Shown: piece by piece, positions 1 through 6,697 of the stretch | Layout of the letters: each line of letters opens with the position of its first letter | How positions within the stretch are numbered: position 1 is the stretch's first letter | Origin: a virus | IMG/VR virus record: IMGVR_UViG_3300034082_004166 | Location: 1 to 28,766 of that record | Length of the DNA: 28,766 nucleotides | Strand: one strand, 5' to 3' | The notes under the pieces: model-generated | Told to the model about the DNA's origin: nothing | Seen by the model: the letters and a program-made list of their open reading frames with translations, nothing else | Database searches by the model: none | Translations under genes and position numbers: made by a program

Positions 1-376
1 CACCACCACCGGCTGCGAGGAATGGGTAGTGGGTTGCGGTGAGGTCGATTTTTTCGAAGTCCTCGTTGTTGAGACTGCGGCTGACTTGCATCAGAACCGT
101 CATGCCACCCGTCTGTTGCAGGTGCGCTGGAATGGCATTGGCGAGAGCAAGTGCAGCTCCGATTTTACCACTGAAGGACGAGGTCTTGGCCACCAGTCCC
201 GAGAGTTTGATTTCGACTTTCTCCTGGTAGAGCGAGAGGCCGATGATTTCTCCGCTCTTGTTGAGCACAGGTTTTTCCTGGTTCGAATAATCGAATGAGA
301 GGTCGGTGATGAGAATTCCCGCTTGATCGTTCGGGATGCCCCAGTTGCCAGTAGTGCCGATAAAAGTCGCAGACAT
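1..376 (-). CDS. Putative major tail tube protein, partial (runs off left edge)
   Basis: An open frame starts with ATG at 376 and runs without a stop to the left edge, giving 125 residues that begin MSATFIGTTGNWGIPND. It is the last visible gene of the structural cassette and follows the tail-terminator-like gene. In lambda that slot holds the tail tube protein gpV, so the call rests mainly on gene order. No catalytic motif or membrane segment is visible, and the sequence is rich in Ser, Thr and Gly, as expected for a beta-rich structural protein. A TTGACA hexamer (392-397) lies 15 nt upstream of the ATG, as at other late genes here. Confidence 0.6.
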   Translation of the reverse strand, partial: MSATFIGTTGNWGIPNDQAGILITDLSFDYSNQEKPVLNKSGEIIGLSLYQEKVEIKLSGLVAKTSSFSGKIGAALALANAIPAHLQQTGGMTVLMQVSRSLNNEDFEKIDLTATHYPFLAAGGG

Positions 377-402
377 TTGCTGCGGTCGCGATGTCAACCG
401 CA

Positions 403-828
403 TCACACGGCAGACACTACGGCCTCGTAGCTCAGCACGGTTTCCCGGCCACGAGATTCATCGGGGGTGGTGACACTCTCGCGGTCGATCAGGCCATGAA
501 GGCAAAACGATTCGGAATCGAGTTCCTGCTGCATGGTCGCCTTGTCGCGCATGAGCAGCACCAACTTGCCCGCCCAGAGCGCGTGATCCTCGGCGGAGGT
601 ATCATCCACCTGGGAAAACAAGTGGACGTCCAGCTTCACGCGAGCTGTGTGCGGCATGCCTGGGATGGGCTTGGATTCCGTGGGGTTGAGAACCACGCAG
701 GGTCGCGTGCGGATGTCGTCACGGCGTGCGACATGGAATGGCACGGACTCGGGGATTTCCGCAGGACGGTGACTGGTCATCCACTCAGCCAGCAATGACG
801 ATAAGCGATCTTCGATCAAGTTGAGCAT
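403..828 (-). CDS. Putative tail terminator / head-tail completion protein
   Basis: A protein of about 141 residues, close to lambda gpU (131), lying between a gpZ/HK97-gp10-like gene and the tail tube candidate. The functional call is positional; I do not recognise the sequence itself. It contains no membrane segment. I chose the ATG at 828 because the upstream gene stops at 848 and a TTGACG hexamer (846-851) precedes this ATG by 17 nt. An in-frame ATG at 888 would add 20 residues (beginning MTAQIEHW) but overlaps the upstream gene by 41 nt. Confidence 0.6.
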   Translation of the reverse strand: MLNLIEDRLSSLLAEWMTSHRPAEIPESVPFHVARRDDIRTRPCVVLNPTESKPIPGMPHTARVKLDVHLFSQVDDTSAEDHALWAGKLVLLMRDKATMQQELDSESFCLHGLIDRESVTTPDESRGRETVLSYEAVVSAV

Positions 829-847
829 CTTGGCCGTGGCATGCGCG

Positions 848-1633
848 TCAACCGGCACGACGACCCAGTGCTCGATTTGCGCGGTCATTGATTTTGCGTA
901 GCGAGGTGGCAAGTGCTTTTCTCAGTCGTCCCGCTGCAACTTCCAATGCGAGGCTTACGGTCTTGTAGGTCGTCACGTCATCGATGTAGTCGAGCTTGTT
1001 CACCAGCGTAACCGAAGCCTTGTCGCCAGTCTTGATCACCGCAGCGCCGGGAGCCTGCTTGTGACGAGTCGCCCACTGCACCGCCCCGCGGATGCGACCG
1101 CCAATCGATTTGCCCGCATTGATCCACGAGCCTTTGGCAAAACCGACACGCTTCTGGATCTTCGTGATGTATGTCTCGCGCGCCTTGGGACTGGTGACGA
1201 TTTGCTTCGGCTTCTCAGCACCGAGTTGCCCCCACTGATGCAGGTTCGGGTCGAGACGGCCAACGGCAAGGTCATTCCATCCACTACTCGACTGGCGAAG
1301 ATTGTTTTCTGCGCGTTTGAACCGGCGATTCTGGATGTTGGCCCAATATCGATCGGCTGCTTGCGGGTCAGACTTGCGCAGTTCCTCGTAGGCGTCGGAA
1401 GGCAACGCGAATACACCCGCGATGTCTCTGGCCACGGCATCCTCACCGATCTTGCGGGCTTTGTCAGCAAACCCGAACGGACGGGTATTGCGGGCGAGCT
1501 CCACCGATAGCCCACGAGCCTCCTGCTTTACGAGAGATTCCATCGTGCGGCCGACTTTCTCCGGGTGTCGTCGCAAGAGTCGCACCACATCCGCCTTGCC
1601 ATCGAGTTTGGCTGTGATACGCACGTCACTCAT
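848..1633 (-). CDS. Minor tail / head-tail connector protein (gpZ or HK97 gp10-like)
   Basis: A 261-residue protein starting MSDVRITAKLDG, strongly basic throughout, with a helical N-terminal half (residues 10-50). It sits between the small head-tail joining protein and the tail terminator candidate, the position of lambda gpZ (192 aa) and HK97 gp10. Such proteins join the head connector to the tail. The start overlaps the stop of the upstream gene (ACCGATGAGTGA), which suggests translational coupling. The C-terminus (residues 200-261) is Arg/Lys/Leu-rich and may contact nucleic acid or acidic partners; that is inference. Confidence 0.55.
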   Translation of the reverse strand: MSDVRITAKLDGKADVVRLLRRHPEKVGRTMESLVKQEARGLSVELARNTRPFGFADKARKIGEDAVARDIAGVFALPSDAYEELRKSDPQAADRYWANIQNRRFKRAENNLRQSSSGWNDLAVGRLDPNLHQWGQLGAEKPKQIVTSPKARETYITKIQKRVGFAKGSWINAGKSIGGRIRGAVQWATRHKQAPGAAVIKTGDKASVTLVNKLDYIDDVTTYKTVSLALEVAAGRLRKALATSLRKINDRANRALGRRAG

Positions 1634-1937
1634 CGGTAGAGGATAGGCTGAGGGTGAGTAGTGGAGATCGCGGATGACTGCTCACGCGTGTGATGCGATA
1701 GACCGCACCATCCACCTCCATGCGTTCACCGAGCTTCGGCAAGGCAGCAGGAAATGCGAGCTTTGGCACACGCAGGCTGAGATCCGGCGAATCCACAAAG
1801 CCGCCAATATCGAGTTGCTGCTCGTTGCGATTACGACTAACAAGCACGAGCAGGTTGATGCCGTTCCACCGCGCCTGCACTCCATGTTCCTGGAGAAGTT
1901 GCTGCAGGTCGTTAAGAATGTCGGATTCGAGGGACAT
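1626..1937 (-). CDS. Small head-tail joining protein (gpFII-like position)
   Basis: A 103-residue protein beginning MSLESDILNDLQQLLQEHG, directly after the major capsid gene. Its N-terminal helix is followed by a beta-rich domain, and both size and position fit lambda gpFII (117 aa). The ATG at 1937 lies 13 nt downstream of a TTGACA hexamer (1951-1956) that forms part of the T-rich tail of the terminator behind the capsid gene. Its stop overlaps the next gene. Confidence 0.5.
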   Translation of the reverse strand: MSLESDILNDLQQLLQEHGVQARWNGINLLVLVSRNRNEQQLDIGGFVDSPDLSLRVPKLAFPAALPKLGERMEVDGAVYRITRVSSHPRSPLLTLSLSSTDE

Positions 1938-1954
1938 GCCGTGGTAGGTATGTC

Positions 1955-1989
1955 AAAAATAAACCCCCTCTCCGTTTCCAGAGAGAGGG
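1955..1989 (-). terminator. Rho-independent terminator or attenuator after the capsid gene
   Basis: Read on the minus strand, CCCTCTC (1983-1989) pairs with GAGAGGG (1966-1972) across a 10-nt loop and is followed by GGTTTATTTTT. It lies about 20 nt after the capsid gene stop, inside an otherwise continuous operon. Partial termination here would keep capsid mRNA in excess over the downstream connector and tail genes. The strength is inferred, not measured. Confidence 0.7.
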
Positions 1990-2011
1990 CGACCACGAAC
2001 CAGAGGGAAAT

Positions 2012-2908
2012 TTAGGCAGGGCGAATGATCCGCTCGATCACCGGCTTGTTGCCCGTGGCGAAGCCATACATGAGTGTGAAGCTCACTTCTTGCTTGCCTA
2101 GGCGACCGTCATAGCGATCACGGACCTGAATCGAGAGGCCAGTGCGCGGGTCGGTAACCACGCGGATGACGGTGTCACCAGTGTTGGCTGGCACATCCGG
2201 CACGCGAGCAGCCATGATGAGTCCCTCGCGAATACCAGCGAATCCGACCAATCGTTCACCATTCTCGGGAAGAGCCGAATATTCGATTACAGTAAAGCCG
2301 TTCACGTCGGGCAGCATTCCAGTGACCACCACATTGCTCGCAGCTGGGGTGATGTAGGCCTTGTAGAGAGCCTCGTCCTTTTGCAGGGCGTTGTAGTAGT
2401 CCGAATTGACGAACATAAAGCGACCCATGTCTGGGATGAAGCGCTTGTTGAGCTTGGTGCTGACATCCACCACTGCGTTGCGACCGAAGCTGGCTACCGC
2501 GATTTCCGTCTTATTGGTGAAGTTCGCGTTGATGATGAGCGCCATCAGGTCGTCACTCACCTTGCGACCGAGAGCGTAAGCTACCTTATCTGCGTAACGT
2601 TGGTTGAGGTCGATCTCACTTGTCGAGCGTTCGACGTCGGTGATGGCATAGCCCGCGTAGGCGTGCTTGTTGATTTTGACGCTGACATCGACCTGTGCCT
2701 GATCGTCAGGGACGTAACCTGTAGCAGGAACGAAATCCTTGGCCACAGTTGGCGTGACGATGTGGGTGACGATGTCCTGATTGAACTTCACGCTCGCCGA
2801 TGAGAAGTCGGTAGCAATTTGTCCAAGGAGCGGGAACTTTGCCTGTAGCGTGGTGAGCGCGGTCTGGGCGATGATGGCGGCATTTACTGTGGCGTTGGTA
2901 TTGGGCAT
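2012..2908 (-). CDS. Major capsid protein
   Basis: A 298-residue protein beginning MPNTNATVNAAIIAQTAL, with a size and an alternating helix/strand pattern fitting an HK97-fold major capsid protein. Supporting segments are a long central helix (about residues 100-128, with the NQRYADKVAYALGRKVSDDL stretch) and a C-terminal beta-rich half with RVVTDPRTGLSIQVRDRYDG around residues 248-267. It follows the S49 protease/scaffold gene by 6 nt and precedes a terminator, both typical of the capsid gene. The start has no Shine-Dalgarno sequence and no TTGACA element. No separate decoration protein gene (gpD-like) is seen between protease and capsid. Confidence 0.85.
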   Translation of the reverse strand: MPNTNATVNAAIIAQTALTTLQAKFPLLGQIATDFSSASVKFNQDIVTHIVTPTVAKDFVPATGYVPDDQAQVDVSVKINKHAYAGYAITDVERSTSEIDLNQRYADKVAYALGRKVSDDLMALIINANFTNKTEIAVASFGRNAVVDVSTKLNKRFIPDMGRFMFVNSDYYNALQKDEALYKAYITPAASNVVVTGMLPDVNGFTVIEYSALPENGERLVGFAGIREGLIMAARVPDVPANTGDTVIRVVTDPRTGLSIQVRDRYDGRLGKQEVSFTLMYGFATGNKPVIERIIRPA

Positions 2909-2914
2909 GACGGC

Positions 2915-3376
2915 TTAGCGGTTGAAGAATGGTTTGAGGTGAGTTTGAAAGAAGGCGGCGGCCTCTTCTGGTTTGCGTGCTGAAACGAGGCGGTCGTATT
3001 CGGCGGCGAGCTGGTCGTAGCTTGCAGGCGTCCCTGGTGTCTGACCGTCTCCTGCGGGGGTGACGCGAGCCGGATGGTTTGTGCCTGTAGCTGCGGCAAT
3101 GCGGGCCACCTCGGTCTGAACGCGACGATCGAAATCAATCTGTGATGCTTCCAGTTCGGTGACGCGGGATTGCAGGCTAGTGGCCTGCTCGGTAGCTGCG
3201 TCCCGCTCATTGGTGAGCGTTTCGAGTTGTGCGCTGAGGGCTTCCACTTCGCCGCGCAGTGTGCATACGGCGGCTGATTCCTCTGCAAGGAGTTGAGTCT
3301 GAGCTTGGTGGTCCCGATTGAGATCAGCGAGTTCAGTGCGGGCTTGGGCGAGTTCGTCTTCGATGGGCGTGTCCAT
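2915..3376 (-). CDS. Nested scaffold protein from an internal start (Nu3-like)
   Basis: Met275 of the S49 gene (ATG at 3376) would start a 153-residue protein, MDTPIEDELAQARTELADLN onward, made only of the coiled-coil scaffold part. Lambda Nu3 arises in the same way from an internal start within gene C and has a similar length. A TTGACA hexamer (3391-3396) lies 14 nt upstream of this ATG, the same arrangement as at the real starts of neighbouring late genes. This is a prediction from the shared start signal and the lambda parallel. Confidence 0.6.
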   Translation of the reverse strand: MDTPIEDELAQARTELADLNRDHQAQTQLLAEESAAVCTLRGEVEALSAQLETLTNERDAATEQATSLQSRVTELEASQIDFDRRVQTEVARIAAATGTNHPARVTPAGDGQTPGTPASYDQLAAEYDRLVSARKPEEAAAFFQTHLKPFFNR

Positions 3377-4198
3377 TGCCAGTGATCCGGTGTCAACCGA
3401 CGAAGAGTGATAGACACGAAGACGACGCATGGCTTCAGACCTGTCCGAAACCATTCCGGCGAGGTTGTGACGTTGCGCTTGTTTGCCGCTGAAGGTCTGG
3501 CCTTCCATAGCTTCCGTGGGAATGGCTCGACCTTTTGCGAGAACTGCCGCGTGGAACTCACCAGCGATCTCAGCAAGGTTCGAGGAAATCAATTCGCGTT
3601 GATCATCGGTGAGTGGAGTGCCGGGCGCACCCATCGCTTTGTATTTGCCGACGGAAAAGACCTCGACCTTGATGCCTCGGTTTTCGAGTGCCGCGCTGTT
3701 GTCGATCACCGTTTGCACCACTCCAATCGAACCCACTTGAGCGGATGGCGTAGCATAGACGGCGCGTGCTTGGCTCGCGATCCAGTAGGCAGCCGAACAC
3801 ATGAGGCCTGACGAAAAGGCATAGACCGGCTTCTTCTTATCGAGCCGTGCCACCGCATTGGCGAGTTCCGGTGTGCCGGCCACGGTGCCGCCGGGAGAAT
3901 CGATGTTGAGAAACACCGCCTTGATGTCCGCGCGACCTTCGACCTCATGCAGCGCGTCCGCGATTTCCTCGGAACTGGTCGCGCCGAAGAACACACGAGC
4001 GAAGAGATCGGGCTTGCGAAGAATCGGGCCTTCGATGGCCACGACACCAATGCCATCGTCGATGGAGAGGAGAGAATTTTGCGGAGCTTGCTTCGAGAGA
4101 AATCCTCCACGGTCTGCCTGTTCTTGAAAGGCGGCAGAGATTGTTTGCAGAGCATCAGGTTGAATGAGCCACTCGCGATGTTGAAGAACCGGGTTCAC
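2915..4198 (-). CDS. Prohead S49 serine protease with C-terminal scaffold domain (lambda gpC-like)
   Basis: A 427-residue protein with an S49 (SppA/ClpP-fold) peptidase in residues 48-262: DSPGG (100-104), the nucleophile Ser135 in GLMCSAAYW, and the candidate catalytic lysine in VGKYKAMG (Lys185 or Lys187). Residues 275-427 are a coiled-coil-prone, Glu/Gln/Ala-rich tail that looks like a scaffold. In lambda, gpC matures the prohead and its 3' part also encodes the scaffold Nu3. The start is GTG at 4198, 13 nt after TTGACA (4212-4217), overlapping the portal gene by 44 nt. The frame also holds a probable internal start at 3376. Confidence 0.88.
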   Translation of the reverse strand: MNPVLQHREWLIQPDALQTISAAFQEQADRGGFLSKQAPQNSLLSIDDGIGVVAIEGPILRKPDLFARVFFGATSSEEIADALHEVEGRADIKAVFLNIDSPGGTVAGTPELANAVARLDKKKPVYAFSSGLMCSAAYWIASQARAVYATPSAQVGSIGVVQTVIDNSAALENRGIKVEVFSVGKYKAMGAPGTPLTDDQRELISSNLAEIAGEFHAAVLAKGRAIPTEAMEGQTFSGKQAQRHNLAGMVSDRSEAMRRLRVYHSSSVDTGSLAMDTPIEDELAQARTELADLNRDHQAQTQLLAEESAAVCTLRGEVEALSAQLETLTNERDAATEQATSLQSRVTELEASQIDFDRRVQTEVARIAAATGTNHPARVTPAGDGQTPGTPASYDQLAAEYDRLVSARKPEEAAAFFQTHLKPFFNR

Positions 4199-5615
4199 GC
4201 CCGGTTGGCGGTGTCAACGCTGTGCCACTTGGCTTCCAAAGCATCTCAACGGGGACACTGTATTTTTCGGCAGTCTCGATGATGAGTTTCGCATCACTAG
4301 CACGGCGTTCGATTTCCTCACCAAAATCTGCCCCGAGTTCCTGGAAGTGATCGGAGAGAGTTTTGAGACCCATCTCCACATCGGCGCGGTTCTGTTGGGC
4401 TTCGCGTCCAGCGTCTACAGTCACCCGCTTCGGAGGCACGGAGGAAATCTTCCACCATTCCGCAATAGGCGGTAGGAGTCCGCGGACAATCGCATCGCCA
4501 ATCACGTAGATCCACACGGGCTTGATCAGACGACGTTCGAGAATCATTTGTCGAAACGAGAATCGTCGATCTGCTTTGGCTACGATCAATCGCACACCTG
4601 CCCCACCGACCTTGCTCGAATCCGCAGCGAACTCGAATGGGATTACACCGAGTGCTGAATCGCGTCGTAAGTGTTCGAGAAAGCCAGTGAACGTAGGTGA
4701 TGGTCGATTTGACTGGAAGCTCTCCAGGGACTCGTCTGGCTTCAATGCCACGAGCTTTCCACCGACAATCCGCTGGAGAGTGACGGGATCACTCGGCTCA
4801 CCAGCACCCACAGAGCCACCCACTACGAAGTCGCCATTATCGTCGATTTCACCTCGTGCTGTTTTTAGAATCCGCGACACGTCGGCATTGTCCTTCACGG
4901 CATGTTTCTCCAAGGCTAGCAATTCGATTTCATCGAGGACATGATTGATTGAGTGCTGGATGGTTGGATGCGACCTAACGCCTCCGGCCCACTCCGGTTC
5001 GTGGATGTGTAAGATCGACGAAGCGGAAATATCTCGGGTATTCCCATCATCTTCCAGAACTCGATAGAATATGGGTGCTCCCCATGCGTCGATCCCAACA
5101 CCGTCGATGGTTTGTTTTGATCCGAACGCATCGCCAATCCGGTGAGACTCAATCAACTGGATTTTTGGCTCACCATCCGAGTCGCGAGTTTTGTGGATGA
5201 AGTATTCCCCATCGATGTCCACACCTCGGCAGACGAGTGCCTGGCATTCTTCAAACGAAAACCTGCGAGTGATTTCGCAGCGAGCCGCCCAGAGTAAAAA
5301 GTAGGCTTCGGCCTGACGGTTCCACTCGGGCTTGGCAGATTGGGCCTGCACGCGGATACCGTCCCCGGTCGAGTAGATGGCCATGTTTGCGACCAACTCG
5401 CGCATGAAGCCGCTGTTCTTGTGAAGGTAGCGAGACTTGCGCACGAGCTCCGAGCGCACATTGGGAGTGAGTTCATTACGAGCATCCGTTGGTGCAGCTC
5501 CAGGCACAATACCACGACGCGGTGACCAGTTTGCTGCCTCAAAGGGTGATCCCCACGCCTTTGGGAGAAGGATGGGTGGAATCAAAGATCTGGCGATGGA
5601 TTGGAGTCGGTTCAT
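4155..5615 (-). CDS. Portal protein (lambda gpB-type)
   Basis: A protein of 486 residues (lambda gpB has 533) that fits the lambda-type portal family by motif pattern: a basic N-terminus, the RSRYLHKNSGF/RELVANMAIYSTGDGI region (about residues 55-85), and CRGVDIDGEYFIH (about 120-132). It forms the dodecameric channel for DNA at the prohead vertex. I chose ATG at 5615, which overlaps the TGA of the gpW-like gene as AAATGA; a longer frame extends to 5705 but runs across that gene. The 3' end overlaps the protease start. Confidence 0.88.
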   Translation of the reverse strand: MNRLQSIARSLIPPILLPKAWGSPFEAANWSPRRGIVPGAAPTDARNELTPNVRSELVRKSRYLHKNSGFMRELVANMAIYSTGDGIRVQAQSAKPEWNRQAEAYFLLWAARCEITRRFSFEECQALVCRGVDIDGEYFIHKTRDSDGEPKIQLIESHRIGDAFGSKQTIDGVGIDAWGAPIFYRVLEDDGNTRDISASSILHIHEPEWAGGVRSHPTIQHSINHVLDEIELLALEKHAVKDNADVSRILKTARGEIDDNGDFVVGGSVGAGEPSDPVTLQRIVGGKLVALKPDESLESFQSNRPSPTFTGFLEHLRRDSALGVIPFEFAADSSKVGGAGVRLIVAKADRRFSFRQMILERRLIKPVWIYVIGDAIVRGLLPPIAEWWKISSVPPKRVTVDAGREAQQNRADVEMGLKTLSDHFQELGADFGEEIERRASDAKLIIETAEKYSVPVEMLWKPSGTALTPPTGREPGSSTSRVAHST

Positions 5616-5872
5616 TTGGCAAGATGTCCGGAGATGAAGGATACGCCCCCGGATTTCGGGCGACCATAGGTGGCTGGGTCGAGCACGCGCAGCGCGTAGC
5701 CGCATTCCTCTAGCACTTGGTCAACGGGCATCGTGAACTGCTTCGAGACGGATGTTTCCGCATCGTTCCAGTTCATGATCGTCTTGCCTTCGAGCAGGAG
5801 TTGTTTGGCCTTCTGCTGGATGGCGAGAACTTCCGCGACGGTGAAGCCAGTGATAAAAAGTCCGCGTGCCAT
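5612..5872 (-). CDS. gpW-like small head completion protein
   Basis: An 86-residue protein beginning MARGLFITGFTVAEVLAIQQ. It has an N-terminal helix with an AIQQKAKQLLLEGKTI segment and sits directly upstream of the portal gene, like lambda gpW (68 aa), which stabilises packaged DNA and forms the tail attachment site. It shares an ATGA overlap with the portal. The start has one of the few good Shine-Dalgarno runs in this cassette (GGAAAGGAAAG). Confidence 0.6.
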   Translation of the reverse strand: MARGLFITGFTVAEVLAIQQKAKQLLLEGKTIMNWNDAETSVSKQFTMPVDQVLEECGYALRVLDPATYGRPKSGGVSFISGHLAK

Positions 5873-5875
5873 CGA

Positions 5876-6316
5876 TTACTTTCCTTTCCAGGTTGAGTTG
5901 CGACCGCGTGTGTCGATGTGGACAAATCCCGAGGAGGGATAAAGCCCCAGACCTCCGACAAACTTGCCTGCCTTGCGCCACTCGATGAGACGTTCATAGA
6001 CGCGCTCAGGGGGCACGCCATCAAAGGCGATGTCGAGTGCGGTGAACTCCTTGTGCTGACTCAGTGGCGCGCCACCCACGGCTTTGTTGTAGGCCGGTGA
6101 GCGGTAGGAACTGAGGATGCGGCATGGCTTGCCAAAGGACTCGCGTAGCTCATCGACGATGCGGAGAGTCGGCACGATGTTTTTCCACAGCAAGCGTGGA
6201 GGCGCGCTGTTCTTCACGCCCTTGCGCTCGCGGGCAAAGTAGCTCGTGAATTCGTCGGCGGTGAAGTGACGAAATCCCTGGGCTGCAAACCAATCGTTGA
6301 ATGATTCCCGAGGCAT
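5876..6316 (-). CDS. Endolysin, M15-family peptidase
   Basis: A 146-residue protein with the zinc DD/LD-carboxypeptidase signature of the M15 family: SSYRSPAYNKAVGGAPLSQH ending at His88, Asp95 in FTALDIAF, and His133 in GFVHID. These are the expected zinc ligands. Such enzymes cut peptide stems of peptidoglycan at lysis. There is no signal peptide, so release would depend on a holin; the adjacent small membrane protein (6320-6697) is the candidate. The lysis gene lies inside the packaging/portal cluster, not behind the tail genes. Confidence 0.85.
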   Translation of the reverse strand: MPRESFNDWFAAQGFRHFTADEFTSYFARERKGVKNSAPPRLLWKNIVPTLRIVDELRESFGKPCRILSSYRSPAYNKAVGGAPLSQHKEFTALDIAFDGVPPERVYERLIEWRKAGKFVGGLGLYPSSGFVHIDTRGRNSTWKGK

Positions 6317-6319
6317 GGC

Positions 6320-6697
6320 TTACTTTGAGGTTTGAGGCTCCACGATGATTTCTACCCGACCATTGGGATGGACGAACAGCGTGCCTTTGTCGCTCTTGAA
6401 CTCGCCGGAGATCGGCAGTGGACGTGCGCAGGAACCGAGCAAGGGCACCATGAACAGCGCAAGAGCCAAGACGAGCAGTCCGAGCTGGAACGACTTGTTG
6501 GGCTTGCCATCGTCGAAGATGTCACCGAGCACCACCACTAGCTCCTTGAGGGCGAGAGCAGCGGGGCCAGCGGCGAGCAGATACTGAGACACTCCGGGTT
6601 CGAACAGGTTCGCTACTCCGCTGAGGTCGAGAGCCGCGACAGCCGAGAGAGTCGAGCCGACGGCAGTGAGGAATCGTAGGATGGTGACAGTTTTCAT
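6320..6697 (-). CDS. Small membrane protein, candidate holin/lysis protein
   Basis: A 125-residue protein with an N-terminal amphipathic or membrane stretch (residues 5-25), a second hydrophobic stretch (about 38-58) and a strong membrane segment (about 70-88) ending in PLLGSC, which resembles a lipobox. The C-terminal 35 residues are soluble. It lies 3 nt upstream of the M15 endolysin, so a holin role is likely. The ATG overlaps the terminase stop as ATGA and lies 16 nt after TTGACA (6714-6719). The internal lipobox-like LGSC is unusual and could point to a spanin-like part. Confidence 0.5.
   Translation of the reverse strand: MKTVTILRFLTAVGSTLSAVAALDLSGVANLFEPGVSQYLLAAGPAALALKELVVVLGDIFDDGKPNKSFQLGLLVLALALFMVPLLGSCARPLPISGEFKSDKGTLFVHPNGRVEIIVEPQTSK

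Noticed and set aside
391-798. A 135-codon plus-strand open frame at the left end
   Set aside because: It is antisense to the tail terminator candidate, and the minus-strand genes form a continuous, correctly ordered tail cassette.
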